Notes: generated by a model not told the origin, from the letters alone. A DNA stretch of 64,000 nt from Phil1 sp963643205 (GCA_963643205.1 CAVIJJ010000002.1:52417-116416); one strand, 5' to 3'; counted from the stretch's first letter, positions 41,664 to 51,492 are shown. A program made the numbers and translations.

Positions 41664-42803
41664 ATGAAAAAAATTGCGGTTCTTGGCTGCACTGGTTCCA
41701 TCGGCACTCAAACGTTGGATGTTGTGCGCTCGAACAGGGATGAATTTGAGGTGTGCGCCTTGTGCGCCGGCAAAAACGCGGAGCTTGCGCTAAATCAGGT
41801 AAAGGAGTTTTCTCCCGCGCTTTTGTGCGTGCGCGATGAGGCCGCGGCGCTTTCAATAAAAAGCTCACTGCCCAAGGGTACCGAGCTTTACGCCGGGCAG
41901 GATGCCGCCGCCGTTGCCGCAAGCTTTGACCGGGCGGATACGGTTGTGAACGCGGTAAACGGCTTCAGCGGAACGCTTCCGCTTATAGCGGCGCTTGAAA
42001 AAGGCAAGCGCGTGGCTCTTGCAAACAAGGAAAGCATAGTTTGCGCCCACAGCCTTGTTGAGCGGGCAATCAAGAAGGGCGGCGGGGAGATAATCCCTGT
42101 GGACAGCGAGCAGAGCGCTATTTTTCAGTGCCTTTGCGCAGGTGAAAAGCGCGAGGTAAGGCGGCTTATACTTACGGCATCGGGCGGCCCCTTCAGGCAG
42201 TTTACAAAAGAGCAGCTTGATTGCGTTACTCCCGAAATGGCCTCCCATCACCCAACGTGGAGCATGGGGCGTAAAATAACCATTGACTCGGCCTCCCTTT
42301 TTAATAAGGGGCTTGAGGTAATGGAAGCCGCTTACCTTTTTAACCTTGGCGCGGACAAAATAAAGGTGCTGGTGCACCCGCAGTCAGTTGTGCACTCAAT
42401 GGTTGAATATTGCGACAGCGCGATTATAGCTCAGCTAAGCGCTCCGGATATGCGCCTTGCAATACATTACGCGCTCACCTATCCGAACAGGCGCGAAAGC
42501 TCGTTTGGCTCAATCGACCTCGCCAATATCGCATCGCTTACGTTTGAGGAACCGGATACCGAAAAATTCAGGGCAATACCCCTTGCGTACCGCGCGCTTG
42601 AGGCGGGCGGTATAATGCCCGCGGTATATAACGGCGCGAACGAGGCGGCGGTGGAAATGTTCTGCCGTGGTGAAATACGCTTTACGGATATAGCGGGGCG
42701 TGTTGAGCGGGCCATGTGCAGCATAGAAAACGCGGTTGCCGGCTCCTTTGAGGAGCTTCTTGAATACGACGCTATGGCAAGGATGGCGGCAATGAAAGGG
42801 TAA
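41664..42803 (+). CDS. dxr: 1-deoxy-D-xylulose 5-phosphate reductoisomerase
   Basis: Dxr commits DXP to the MEP isoprenoid pathway. The 379-aa protein starts MKKIAVLGCTGSIGTQTLDV (NADPH site), with ALANKESIVCAH, IPVDSEQSAIFQCL and the substrate loop TASGGPFRQFTKE; SHHPTWSMGRKITIDSASLF carries further active-site residues. The ribosome binding site is weak (GGGAG 12 nt upstream). An earlier in-frame start within cdsA would add 7 residues. It works with ispG, encoded 1 kb downstream. Confidence 0.96.
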   Translation: MKKIAVLGCTGSIGTQTLDVVRSNRDEFEVCALCAGKNAELALNQVKEFSPALLCVRDEAAALSIKSSLPKGTELYAGQDAAAVAASFDRADTVVNAVNGFSGTLPLIAALEKGKRVALANKESIVCAHSLVERAIKKGGGEIIPVDSEQSAIFQCLCAGEKREVRRLILTASGGPFRQFTKEQLDCVTPEMASHHPTWSMGRKITIDSASLFNKGLEVMEAAYLFNLGADKIKVLVHPQSVVHSMVEYCDSAIIAQLSAPDMRLAIHYALTYPNRRESSFGSIDLANIASLTFEEPDTEKFRAIPLAYRALEAGGIMPAVYNGANEAAVEMFCRGEIRFTDIAGRVERAMCSIENAVAGSFEELLEYDAMARMAAMKG

Positions 42804-42812
42804 GATTATTTA

Positions 42813-43847
42813 ATGAGTACTGTCATATCTGTTCTGGCGGCGCTGATCGTGCTCAGCATATTCGTTGTGCTGCATGAGTTGGGGCATTACTGTGCCGGGC
42901 GTATATTCGGCTTCGGCATTGTTGAGTTCAGCGTGGGCATGGGCCCGACTATAATCAAAAAAGAGAAAAAGGGCATAACTTATGCCCTGCGTGCGCTGCC
43001 AATAGGCGGTATGTGCCAGTTTTACGGTGAAGATCAGGCCGATACCGGGGACGGCAAGGCGTTCAGCTGCCACCCTATATGGCAAAGGGTTATAGTCATT
43101 GCCGCCGGCCCCGTAATGAATATACTCACAACCCTGATACTCGCTACCGTTATGCTTATGACATACGGCGAGTATATGCCCTCTGTTAACAGCTTTTCTT
43201 TTGAAAATTCCCCGGCCGAGGTTGCCGGAATGCAGGCAGGGGACATAATAGTTGCCGTAGACGGGCAAAAAATAGAATATTACAGCGAAGCAACATCGCT
43301 TATACGCGCGGCGGACAGTCGAAGCATGATGCTTGAGATTGTGCGCGACGGCGAGCATATACAGCTTGAAATAAAGGATTTTTACAGCGAAACAGACGGC
43401 TGCAACATAATAGGCATACTTATGGAACCCGCGCGGCTAAGATATGGCCTGTTCGGGGCGATAGGCGGAAGCTTTAACTACGTTTGGCAGATGATAAAGG
43501 AGCTTGGCTCGTTCTTTAAGCTGCTGTTTCAGGGGCAGGTAAAAAGCGGAGACGTTGCCGGCCCCGTCGGAATAGTAAGCATGATAGGCCAGGCGGTTCG
43601 CACCGGGTTTGAAACGGTGCTAAGGCTTGGCGTGCTTATCAGCGCGAATCTGGGACTGATGAATCTTTTGCCCCTGCCCGCGCTTGACGGCGGCAGGCTG
43701 GTATTTTTGATAATCGAGGCCGTGCGCGGCAAACCCGTGCCGCCCGAAAAGGAAGGCATAGTGCACTTTATAGGGCTTATATTGCTGTTCGCTTTGGTAA
43801 TATTCCTTACTGTATCGGATGTTAAAACGTTTATAATCGGAGGCTGA
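42813..43847 (+). CDS. rseP: RIP metalloprotease RseP (site-2 protease, M50)
   Basis: This intramembrane zinc protease cleaves anti-sigma factors or signal peptide remnants. The 344-aa protein has the zinc motif FVVLHELGHYCAGRIFGFGI in the first helix, a PDZ domain (about 125-200, starting ENSPAEVAGMQAGDIIVAVD), and the second active-site motif NLLPLPALDGGRLVF. The order dxr-rseP-ispG is standard in Firmicutes. Confidence 0.96.
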   Translation: MSTVISVLAALIVLSIFVVLHELGHYCAGRIFGFGIVEFSVGMGPTIIKKEKKGITYALRALPIGGMCQFYGEDQADTGDGKAFSCHPIWQRVIVIAAGPVMNILTTLILATVMLMTYGEYMPSVNSFSFENSPAEVAGMQAGDIIVAVDGQKIEYYSEATSLIRAADSRSMMLEIVRDGEHIQLEIKDFYSETDGCNIIGILMEPARLRYGLFGAIGGSFNYVWQMIKELGSFFKLLFQGQVKSGDVAGPVGIVSMIGQAVRTGFETVLRLGVLISANLGLMNLLPLPALDGGRLVFLIIEAVRGKPVPPEKEGIVHFIGLILLFALVIFLTVSDVKTFIIGG

Positions 43848-43848
43848 T

Positions 43849-44919
43849 ATGGTTCCTCGTGAAAAAACACGCCCCGTTAAGGTGGGCAATATTCAAATAG
43901 GCGGCGGCGCGAGAGTAAGCGTCCAGTCCATGACAAATACGCGTACCGCCAATATAGAAGAAACAAGCGCCCAGATACAGCGCCTTGCTGACGAGGGCTG
44001 CGAAATAGTGCGCCTTGCCGTAAAGGATATGGAGGACGCGCGCGCAATAGCCGAGCTTAAACGCCATAGTGAGGTGCCCCTCGTGGCGGATATCCATTTT
44101 GACCATAGGCTTGCTTTGGCGGCCCTTGAAAGCGGAATTGATAAGCTTAGAATAAACCCGGGAAACATAGGCGCGGATTATAAGGTTAAGGAGCTTTGCC
44201 AAGCGGCTAAGGAACGCAATGTTCCCATACGCATCGGCATAAACTCCGGCTGCATGGAAAAGGAACTGCTTATAAAGCATGGCGGGCCCTGCGCGGCGGC
44301 AATGGCCGAAAGCGCGCTGAATAACGCCCGTATGCTTGAGCGCTTCGGCTTTTACGATATAGTCATTTCAGTAAAGTCGTCGTCCGTTGTGGAAACCGTA
44401 AAGGCGTATAGGGCATTAAGCGAGCAGTGCTGCTACCCGCTGCATGTGGGCGTAACGGAGGTTGGCGGCGGAATGGAGGGCATTGTGCGTTCCGCGGCAG
44501 GCATAGGAACCCTGCTTATGGAAGGCATAGGCGATACGATAAGGGTATCGCTTACCGGCGATCCCGAGCGGGAGGTTGAAACGGGCATAGAGCTTCTTAA
44601 GTCCGTTGAGCTTAGGGAGCAGGGACTGCACCTTGTGTGCTGCCCAACGTGCGGCAGGTGCGGAAACATAAAAAAGCATTCGGAAATATATGAGCACGTA
44701 AAGGCGGAATTCAGGCGCGAAAAGCGCCCGCTTAAAATAGCCGTAATGGGCTGCGCGGTAAACGGCCCGGGAGAGGCAAAGGAAGCGGACATAGGCCTTG
44801 CCTTGGGCAAAACCAACGCCGTGCTTTTCAAAAAGGGAATGCAGGTTGGTGCGTATGATATAAACAGAGCCGAGGAGGAGCTTATAAAGCAGGCAAAGCA
44901 AATGCTTGAGGGGGATTAA
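43849..44919 (+). CDS. ispG: 4-hydroxy-3-methylbut-2-enyl diphosphate synthase (flavodoxin)
   Basis: IspG is a 4Fe-4S enzyme that converts MEcPP to HMBPP in the MEP pathway. The 356-aa protein starts with TRPVKVGNIQIGGGARVSVQ and SMTNTRTANIEETSAQI; PLVADIHFDHRLALAAL and KLRINPGNIG follow. The cluster cysteines are in VCCPTCGRCGNI and MGCAVNGPGEAKEADIG. CGGAGG precedes the ATG. It abuts polC directly. Confidence 0.97.
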   Translation: MVPREKTRPVKVGNIQIGGGARVSVQSMTNTRTANIEETSAQIQRLADEGCEIVRLAVKDMEDARAIAELKRHSEVPLVADIHFDHRLALAALESGIDKLRINPGNIGADYKVKELCQAAKERNVPIRIGINSGCMEKELLIKHGGPCAAAMAESALNNARMLERFGFYDIVISVKSSSVVETVKAYRALSEQCCYPLHVGVTEVGGGMEGIVRSAAGIGTLLMEGIGDTIRVSLTGDPEREVETGIELLKSVELREQGLHLVCCPTCGRCGNIKKHSEIYEHVKAEFRREKRPLKIAVMGCAVNGPGEAKEADIGLALGKTNAVLFKKGMQVGAYDINRAEEELIKQAKQMLEGD

Positions 44920-47900
44920 ATGGGGAGCGGAAAAGATTTTGGCCTTGCCGAATACGGCGCGCGGCTAACGACGGCCAAGCTTCATGTGCATAAGCTGGAG
45001 CTTGAGGCAAGCCTTAGCTTAACTAGGCTTATAAACGCCGATGAAGCACAGGAAATCGAGAATAAACTGAAAGATAATGCGCCCGGATGCAAGGTTTTGC
45101 TTAAGGCCGAGTTTGAAAACGGCCGTCCCGCCAGCGAGCAGGAGGGCTTTAATGATATGCTCAAAAGCAGCTGGGAGCATTTTTCCCCGCTTATGAAGCC
45201 GGTGCTCGGCTTTTCACAGTGGGAATGGAACGCGGATGACGCCACGGCCGTTGTGCGTATACCAAAGCGCCTTTATCTTTGCGCAAAAAGCTACAACGGC
45301 GCGAACAAGCTGGAGGAGTTTGTAAGCGATCTGTACGATGAAAACATAGAAGTTGTGCTCCTGGGGGATGAAAGCATAGAGCTTGTAATGCCGGAGCGTA
45401 AGGAAGCACCGGCAGCGGTAAGCGCGCCGGGAGACACGCCGCCGTGGGAGAGCGCTCCCAAGAGCGACGATAAACCGGAGAAAAAATTCAGAAAGCCAAG
45501 AAACTTCAACGGGCCTAAGGTTGACGTGCCCGCCGAAAACATAATACTCGGGCGCTCGTTCTTTTCAAATATTACCAAGATGAGCGACGTTACCGAGGAA
45601 TCCGAAACCGTAACCGTTCAGGGCGGCATAATCAGTATGGATGTGCGCGAAAGAAAGAACGGCGGTTTTATAATGCAGTGCTATATTACGGATCGCAGCA
45701 ACACCCTGCCCATAAAGCTTTTCCCGGGCGCGGATAAAAAGGACGTAATCGATATGCTTACCGCTGTAAAGGATTCGGGCGACTGGATTGTTGTTCACGG
45801 CAGATATCAGCGCGATGAATACAGCGGCACTTATTGTATTTTCCCTGACTCAATATATAAAACTGACCCCGTGCGCCGCAAGGACAAGGCCGAGAAAAAG
45901 CGCGTGGAGCTGCATTTGCATACGAAGATGAGCGCTATGGACGGCTTTATAGACGCGGCGGATGCCGTAAAAACAGCGGCCAGGTGGGGGCATAAGGCCG
46001 TAGCGATAACGGACCACGGCGTTGTTCAGGCATTCCCCGCTGCTGTAAACGCGGCCTCAAAGCTGCAGAAAAAAGGCGTGGATATAAAGGTTATAATGGG
46101 CGTGGAAGGCTACCTGCTGCCGGACTGCGTTTGGACGGAGCCGCGCGGCGATTATGCCGCCGTGGAGCTTACGCAGCATAACGGAGCGTTCTGCGCGCTA
46201 AGCGCCGTGCGCTTTAATGAAAATGGCGAATCAAGCGAGTTTTATACTCCCGTTGCCGTAAGTGTTCCAATGAGCGAGGAATACAGGCAGCAGATAGGCA
46301 TAAGCGAAAAGGAAAGCGAAAAAGCGCCCACGTTTAAGGATGCCCTCTCCGCGTTTACGGAGTTTGTGGGAAACGCCAAAGTAATAGTTTGGAACAGGGA
46401 AGAATACTTTGAATTTTATAAAGAGGCTAAAAAGCGCGGCGTAGACCTTAATGAGCATGTGGCTGTGGCCATGGAGCTTACGCGTTATCATTGCAGAGCC
46501 CCGCTTGACGATACCACTACCGTTGAGGGCTGCATGGCGGCCATGGGAACCGAGCGCGCTTCTCTGCGCCCGATAGACGGGGCTCGCGCCTTAAAGGAGC
46601 AATTCTCCAAAATAATAGAGCGCTATGAGGCGATGGGCAAAAAGCGCATACCGCTTTTCAATTGCGTACCGCAGGAAAAGGTAAAGGGTAAGCGCAGCAC
46701 ATACCATATCATAATCATAGCGAAGAACCTTGTGGGCCTTAAGAACCTTTATAAGCTCGTGTCCTACGCGCATCTGGATTATCTTAAGGGTGTGCCGAGA
46801 ATACCGAGAAGCCTGCTCGATTTCTATCGTGAGGGGCTTATTGTCGGCTCCGCATGCGAGGCGGGCGAGCTGTTCCGCGCCGTGCTTGAAAATAAACCGC
46901 ATGACGAAATATGCGAAATAGCCAGGGAATACGATTATCTTGAAATACAGCCCATAGGCAACAACGCGTTCCTTATGCGAGAGGGCATAGTGGAGGATGA
47001 GGAAGGCCTAAGAGAGCTGAACAGAAAAATAGTGCGCCTGGGCGAAGAACTGAATATACCCGTCGCGGCCACCGGAGACGCGCACTTTATGGAGCCCGAG
47101 GATGCCATTTTCAGGGCAATAGTCATGAGCTCCCGCGAGTTTAAGGATGCCGAGCAGCAGGCGCCGCTTTATTTCCGCACAACCGACGATATGCTTGAGG
47201 AATTCAGCTACCTTGGCGCGGAAAAAGCCGAGCAGGTTGTAATAGACGTGCCGAACTCAATCGCCGATATGTGCGAAAGCATGAAGCCTTTTTTAAGCGA
47301 AAAGAGCACATACGCGCCCAAATTCCCCGGCGCCAATGAGGAGCTCAGGGGCATGTGCGAAAAGCGCGCGCGGGAGATTTACGGCGATGTTCTGCCGCCG
47401 GTTGTTCAGGCAAGGCTTGATAAGGAGCTTAAATCCATAATAGGCAACGATTACGCATCGCTGTATCTCAGCGCGCAAAGGCTTGTTTCAAAGTCGCTTT
47501 CGGATGGATACCTTGTCGGCAGCCGAGGCAGTGTAGGTTCGTCATTTGTCGCCACCATGGCGGGAATAACCGAGGTTAACCCGCTTCAGCCGCACTATGT
47601 TTGCCCAAATTGCAAGCACAGCGAATTTGACGTGGATCTTGATAAATACGCGTGCGGCGTTGATATGCCGGACAAGGATTGCCCCGTTTGCGGCACTAAG
47701 CTGAAAAAGCTTGGCTATACAATACCGTTTGAGGTGTTCCTTGGCTTTAAGGGAGACAAAACGCCTGATATAGACCTTAACTTCTCCGGTGACTATCAGC
47801 CCCATGCCCACGCTTATACAGAGGTTATGTACGGCAAGGGTCACGCTTTCCGCGCGGGAACCATATCCGGCCTTAAGGACAAAACCGTATACGGCTACGT

Positions 47901-49185
47901 TAAGGGCTATTGTGAGCAGTACAATACCTTTTTCACAAAAGCCGAAACCGAAAGGCTTGTTGCCGGGTGCGAAGGCGTTAAGCGCACAACCGGTCAGCAT
48001 CCGGGCGGCATAGTCATAGTGCCGGAAGGCTATGAGGTGTTTGACTTTACGCCGATACAGTACCCGGCGGACAAAAAGGAAAAGAACACTATAACCACGC
48101 ACTTTGATTTCCACGCCATGGACGATAGGCTTGTTAAGCTTGATATACTGGGCCATGATGACCCCACGGTTCTAAGAATGCTTCAGGATATAACGGGCAT
48201 AGACCCGAAGAGCCTGCCGCTTGACGATAAGGAAACGATGAAGCTTTTCTCCTCAACAGAACCGCTGCACATAACGCTTGATGAGCTTAAGTGCGACGTG
48301 GGCAGCATAGCGATTCCGGAGTTCGGCACAAGCTTTGTCCGCCAGATGCTTATGGACACAAGACCCACCACAATGGAGGAGCTTGTAAGAATTTCCGGCC
48401 TTTCGCACGGCACGGGCGTGTGGCTTGACAACGCGCAGGATCTGGTTCTTGGCGGCATAGCCACGCTTTCTCAGGTTGTGTGTACGCGTGACGATATAAT
48501 GAATTATCTTATAAGCATAAATATGGAGCCGTCAAAGGCTTTTAAGATAATGGAAAGCGTGCGAAAGGGCCGCGGCCTTACGGAGGAAATGGAAGAGAAC
48601 ATGCGGGAAGTGAACACCCCCGAATGGTTCTTCTCCTCCTGCAAAAAAATAGGCTATATGTTCCCGCGCGCTCACGCGGCGGCATACGTTATGATGGCCT
48701 TCAGAATAGCCTGGTATAAGGTATATATGCCCGAGGCGTTCTACGCCGTTTACTTCACCGTTCGCGCGGACGCGTTTGATGTTTCCATGGCGCGCGGCGG
48801 CGAGGAAAAGGTGCTGCAGAATATAAAGATGATACGCGACAAGGGCAACAACGCGGAGCAAAAGGAGCAGGATCTGCTTGTAATACTCGAGGTTGTGTAC
48901 GAAATGAATCGCCGTGGCATAAAGCTGCTGGATGTTGATTTGTATAAATCGGACGCTACCAAGTTCACCATAGAGGAAGGCGGCTTAAGGCCTCCGCTTT
49001 CGGCTGTTGCCGGCGTGGGAACCTCGGCGGCGGAGAGTATAGGTGCCGTGGACAGGAGCGTTCCCTTCAACTCAATAGAGGACTTCCGCGCCCGCACAAA
49101 GGCGAACAGCGGCGTTGTGGACAGGCTTAGGGAGCTTGGCTGTTTTGACGGCCTTGCCGAAACCAATCAGGTCAGCTTTTTCTAA
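44920..49185 (+). CDS. polC: DNA polymerase III PolC-type alpha subunit with degenerate exonuclease domain
   Basis: PolC is the Gram-positive leading-strand replicase. The 1421-aa protein has an N-terminal region and OB domain (about 215-325), the PHP domain (VELHLHTKMSAMDG, His332/334; ITDH; ATGDAHF), a region where the 3'-5' exonuclease is normally inserted (about 405-560), the zinc-binding CPNC...CPVC, the palm motif TPDIDLNFSG (Asp950/952) and the HTGQHPGG-like TTGQHPGGIVIVPEGYEVFD. The exonuclease region lacks key residues: the FDVETTG box reads AAVELTQ (Asp lost), HNASFD reads WNREEY, and HRAIYDTEA reads LRPIDGARA. Proofreading by this domain is therefore doubtful. ATG directly follows the ispG stop. 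Confidence 0.96.
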   Translation: MGSGKDFGLAEYGARLTTAKLHVHKLELEASLSLTRLINADEAQEIENKLKDNAPGCKVLLKAEFENGRPASEQEGFNDMLKSSWEHFSPLMKPVLGFSQWEWNADDATAVVRIPKRLYLCAKSYNGANKLEEFVSDLYDENIEVVLLGDESIELVMPERKEAPAAVSAPGDTPPWESAPKSDDKPEKKFRKPRNFNGPKVDVPAENIILGRSFFSNITKMSDVTEESETVTVQGGIISMDVRERKNGGFIMQCYITDRSNTLPIKLFPGADKKDVIDMLTAVKDSGDWIVVHGRYQRDEYSGTYCIFPDSIYKTDPVRRKDKAEKKRVELHLHTKMSAMDGFIDAADAVKTAARWGHKAVAITDHGVVQAFPAAVNAASKLQKKGVDIKVIMGVEGYLLPDCVWTEPRGDYAAVELTQHNGAFCALSAVRFNENGESSEFYTPVAVSVPMSEEYRQQIGISEKESEKAPTFKDALSAFTEFVGNAKVIVWNREEYFEFYKEAKKRGVDLNEHVAVAMELTRYHCRAPLDDTTTVEGCMAAMGTERASLRPIDGARALKEQFSKIIERYEAMGKKRIPLFNCVPQEKVKGKRSTYHIIIIAKNLVGLKNLYKLVSYAHLDYLKGVPRIPRSLLDFYREGLIVGSACEAGELFRAVLENKPHDEICEIAREYDYLEIQPIGNNAFLMREGIVEDEEGLRELNRKIVRLGEELNIPVAATGDAHFMEPEDAIFRAIVMSSREFKDAEQQAPLYFRTTDDMLEEFSYLGAEKAEQVVIDVPNSIADMCESMKPFLSEKSTYAPKFPGANEELRGMCEKRAREIYGDVLPPVVQARLDKELKSIIGNDYASLYLSAQRLVSKSLSDGYLVGSRGSVGSSFVATMAGITEVNPLQPHYVCPNCKHSEFDVDLDKYACGVDMPDKDCPVCGTKLKKLGYTIPFEVFLGFKGDKTPDIDLNFSGDYQPHAHAYTEVMYGKGHAFRAGTISGLKDKTVYGYVKGYCEQYNTFFTKAETERLVAGCEGVKRTTGQHPGGIVIVPEGYEVFDFTPIQYPADKKEKNTITTHFDFHAMDDRLVKLDILGHDDPTVLRMLQDITGIDPKSLPLDDKETMKLFSSTEPLHITLDELKCDVGSIAIPEFGTSFVRQMLMDTRPTTMEELVRISGLSHGTGVWLDNAQDLVLGGIATLSQVVCTRDDIMNYLISINMEPSKAFKIMESVRKGRGLTEEMEENMREVNTPEWFFSSCKKIGYMFPRAHAAAYVMMAFRIAWYKVYMPEAFYAVYFTVRADAFDVSMARGGEEKVLQNIKMIRDKGNNAEQKEQDLLVILEVVYEMNRRGIKLLDVDLYKSDATKFTIEEGGLRPPLSAVAGVGTSAAESIGAVDRSVPFNSIEDFRARTKANSGVVDRLRELGCFDGLAETNQVSFF

Positions 49186-49203
49186 GGAAAATAAGCAAAA
49201 GTA

Positions 49204-49233
49204 TTGCGCTTATGCCGCCCCGTGTGCTATAAT
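49204..49233 (+). promoter_or_regulatory. Sigma-A promoter of the rimP-nusA-infB operon
   Basis: TTGCGC (49204-49209) and a perfect TATAAT (49228-49233) are separated by 18 nt, just after polC. Confidence 0.68.
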
Positions 49234-49275
49234 GCACCTGTTGGGCGGCTTTTGCCGCGTTTGTTGGCTTTTTGA

Positions 49276-49302
49276 AGAGTGGGTTTTCCCGCTCTTTTGT
49301 TT
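49276..49302 (+). terminator. Attenuator hairpin in the rimP leader
   Basis: AGAGTGGG (49276-49283) pairs with CCCGCTCT (49288-49295, one wobble), followed by TTTTGTTTT. It lies between the promoter and rimP, so it is an attenuator. It resembles the rimP leader described in Firmicutes, also preceded by a small GCGGC/GCCGC hairpin. Confidence 0.7.
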
Positions 49303-49349
49303 TGATAAAACAATGATTGGCTCGCTTTTGCGGGAGTATGGAGGCGCGG

Positions 49350-49808
49350 TTGAAAACTACTGAAATTGTTGATTCTCTCGTTCGCGGGAAAATAGCCGAG
49401 CTCGGATACGAGCTTGATGAGGTTGAGTATATTAAAGAATACGGAAATATGGTGCTTACCCTTTATATTGAATCCGAAAACGGCGTAACGCTTGACGATT
49501 GCGAAAAGGTAAGCCGCGCGGTAGAACCGATTCTCGACGAAAAAGATCCGATAGAAGAAGCTTATTATCTTAGCGTATCAAGCATAGGAATAGACCGTCC
49601 GCTTAAAAAGAACAGGGATTATGAGCGAAATCTGGGCAATAAGCTGCAGATAAAGCTTTACGCTCCCGTGAACAAGAAAAAAGAACTTATGGGCGTTCTT
49701 AAAAGCTATGATGACGAAAGCTTTACCGTAGAGGTTGAAAAGCTTGGCGAAGTAACAATAAAAAGAAAAGACGCGGCGCTTGTAAGGCCGTGGATAGATT
49801 TTGAATAA
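49350..49808 (+). CDS. rimP: Ribosome maturation factor RimP
   Basis: RimP assists 30S subunit maturation. I place the start at TTG 49350, where GGAGG is 5 nt upstream, giving the usual 152 aa. The in-frame ATG at 49338 has its Shine-Dalgarno only 2 nt away. Family segments are LTLYIESENGVTLDDCEKVS, YYLSVSSIGIDRPLKKNRDY and KSYDDESFTVEVEKLGEVTI. It is the first gene of the nusA-infB operon, as in most bacteria. Confidence 0.92.
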   Translation: MKTTEIVDSLVRGKIAELGYELDEVEYIKEYGNMVLTLYIESENGVTLDDCEKVSRAVEPILDEKDPIEEAYYLSVSSIGIDRPLKKNRDYERNLGNKLQIKLYAPVNKKKELMGVLKSYDDESFTVEVEKLGEVTIKRKDAALVRPWIDFE

Positions 49809-49830
49809 CTGAGGAGGATAAATAAAAAAG

Positions 49831-50919
49831 ATGAATGCCGATTTTATCGAGGCGCTGAATACTATCGAAAAAGAGCGCGGCATAAGCAAGGACATATTGA
49901 TAGACGCGTTTGAGTCCGCGCTGGTTGCCGCGTATAAGCGTAACTACAATACAACTGCCAACGTGCGCGCCGTGGTTGATAAGGAAACGGGAGAGGTGCA
50001 GATTTTCGCCTCCAAAACCGTTGTTGAGCTCGTTGAAAATCCTTACAGCGAAATTTCTCTTGAAAAGGCGCATAAGATTAACCCCCTGTTTGACGTGGGC
50101 GATGTTCTTGAAGAGGAAGCCGATCCCAGCAAGTTCGGCCGCATAGCGGCGCAGACCGCCAAGCAGGTTGTTGTGCAGCGCATAAGGGAGGCCGAGCGCG
50201 GCGTTATCTATGACGAGTTCTCCGAAAAAGAAAACGAGATTCTTACCGCCATCGTGCAGCGCGCCGAAAAGGCGGGCGTATATGTTGAGCTTGGCAAAAC
50301 TGACGGCCTGCTTTCCTATAACGAAACCATACCCGGCGAGGAATACAATAATAACGACCGCATAAAGGTATATGTTCTTGAGGTAAGGCGCACCAATAAG
50401 GGGCCGCAGGTACTTGTTTCAAGAACCCATCCCGGCCTTGTAAAGCGCCTTTTCGAGCTTGAGGTGCCGGAAATAATGAGCGGCGTTGTGCAGATTAAGT
50501 CCATCGCGCGTGAAGCGGGCTTCCGCACCAAGGTTGCCGTGCATTCAACCGATCCCATGGTTGATCCCGTCGGCGCCTGCGTAGGCCAGAAGGGCATAAG
50601 GGTAGAGCGCATGGTGAACGAGCTTCACAATGAAAAGATAGATATAATCGAGTGGGACAGTGATCCCGCCGTGTATATCGCCAAGGCTCTCAGCCCCGCC
50701 AAGGTAATAATGGTTTATATCAACGAAACCGAAAAGGCCGCCAAGGTTGTCGTGCCCGATCAGCAGCTTTCTCTCGCTATCGGCAAAGAGGGCCAGAACG
50801 CGCGCCTTGCCGCCAAGCTTACCGGCTGGAAGATAGACATAAAGAGCCAGAGCCAGGCGGAAGAAGAGCTTGAACGCATAGATTACGGCGCTGAAGACGC
50901 CGAGGGACCGGAGGCATAA
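49831..50919 (+). CDS. nusA: Transcription termination/antitermination protein NusA
   Basis: NusA binds RNA polymerase and modulates pausing, termination and antitermination. The 362-aa protein has an N-terminal domain (MNADFIEALNTIEKERGISK), an S1 domain (about 132-200) and two KH domains (about 225-345) with DPVGACVGQKGIRVERMVNE and LSLAIGKEGQNARLAAKLTG. It lacks the acidic C-terminal repeats of proteobacterial NusA, as is normal for Firmicutes. Confidence 0.97.
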   Translation: MNADFIEALNTIEKERGISKDILIDAFESALVAAYKRNYNTTANVRAVVDKETGEVQIFASKTVVELVENPYSEISLEKAHKINPLFDVGDVLEEEADPSKFGRIAAQTAKQVVVQRIREAERGVIYDEFSEKENEILTAIVQRAEKAGVYVELGKTDGLLSYNETIPGEEYNNNDRIKVYVLEVRRTNKGPQVLVSRTHPGLVKRLFELEVPEIMSGVVQIKSIAREAGFRTKVAVHSTDPMVDPVGACVGQKGIRVERMVNELHNEKIDIIEWDSDPAVYIAKALSPAKVIMVYINETEKAAKVVVPDQQLSLAIGKEGQNARLAAKLTGWKIDIKSQSQAEEELERIDYGAEDAEGPEA

Positions 50920-51194
50920 TGGCCGCTAAAAAAACGCCGATGCGCATGTGCGTTGCGTGCAGGGAAATGAAGCCCAAGCGTGAGCTTATACGCATAGTGC
51001 GCACGCCTGAAAACGAAATATGCGCCGATACCACCGGCCGTGCCGCCGGGCGCGGCGCGTATATATGCAAAAGTAAGGCTTGCCTTGAAAAGGCAATAAA
51101 AATACACGCTCTTGAAAGGGCGTTGGATAAGAAAATAGATGAAGATGTGTTTGAAAGGCTGCAAAAGGAGATAGGCGCCTGTGATCAGGAGTAA
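50919..51194 (+). CDS. rnpM: RNase P modulator RnpM (YlxR)
   Basis: The 91-aa basic protein starts MAAKKTPMRMCVACREMKPK and contains GRAAGRGAYICKSKACLEKA, the YlxR/DUF448 signature. Family members bind RNase P RNA and modulate its activity in Bacillus. The start overlaps the nusA stop by 1 nt. It overlaps the next gene by 14 nt. Confidence 0.94.
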   Translation: MAAKKTPMRMCVACREMKPKRELIRIVRTPENEICADTTGRAAGRGAYICKSKACLEKAIKIHALERALDKKIDEDVFERLQKEIGACDQE

Positions 51195-51492
51195 GTTAAC
51201 GGCGTATATAGGCTTTGCGGCACGCGCGGGCAAGATTAAAAGCGGGGACTTTACCTGCGAAAAGCTCATGAAGCAGAAAAAGGTGCAGCTCATGCTTTTG
51301 TCAAGCGACGCAAGCGAAAACACAAGGGAAAAATACGAGGCATTGTGCGGCAGGAGTGATATAGCCTGCCTGTACATAGACGATCTCGGGCGGCTGATAG
51401 GCAAAGAGGCCCACAAAACAGCCGCGGTGACAGACCGGCATTTTGCCGGCATAATCCGGGAAGCCTACGAGGCGACGGAGCAACCAAACTAA
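51181..51492 (+). CDS. ylxQ: L7Ae-family RNA-binding protein YlxQ
   Basis: The 103-aa protein starts with GTG at 51181, overlapping the rnpM end by 14 nt. It has the L7Ae/L30e-type fold, with YIGFAARAGKIKSGDFTCEK and KVQLMLLSSDASENTREKYE. It lies between rnpM and infB, the conserved ylxQ place. It likely binds structured RNA such as K-turns. Confidence 0.92.
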   Translation: MIRSKLTAYIGFAARAGKIKSGDFTCEKLMKQKKVQLMLLSSDASENTREKYEALCGRSDIACLYIDDLGRLIGKEAHKTAAVTDRHFAGIIREAYEATEQPN

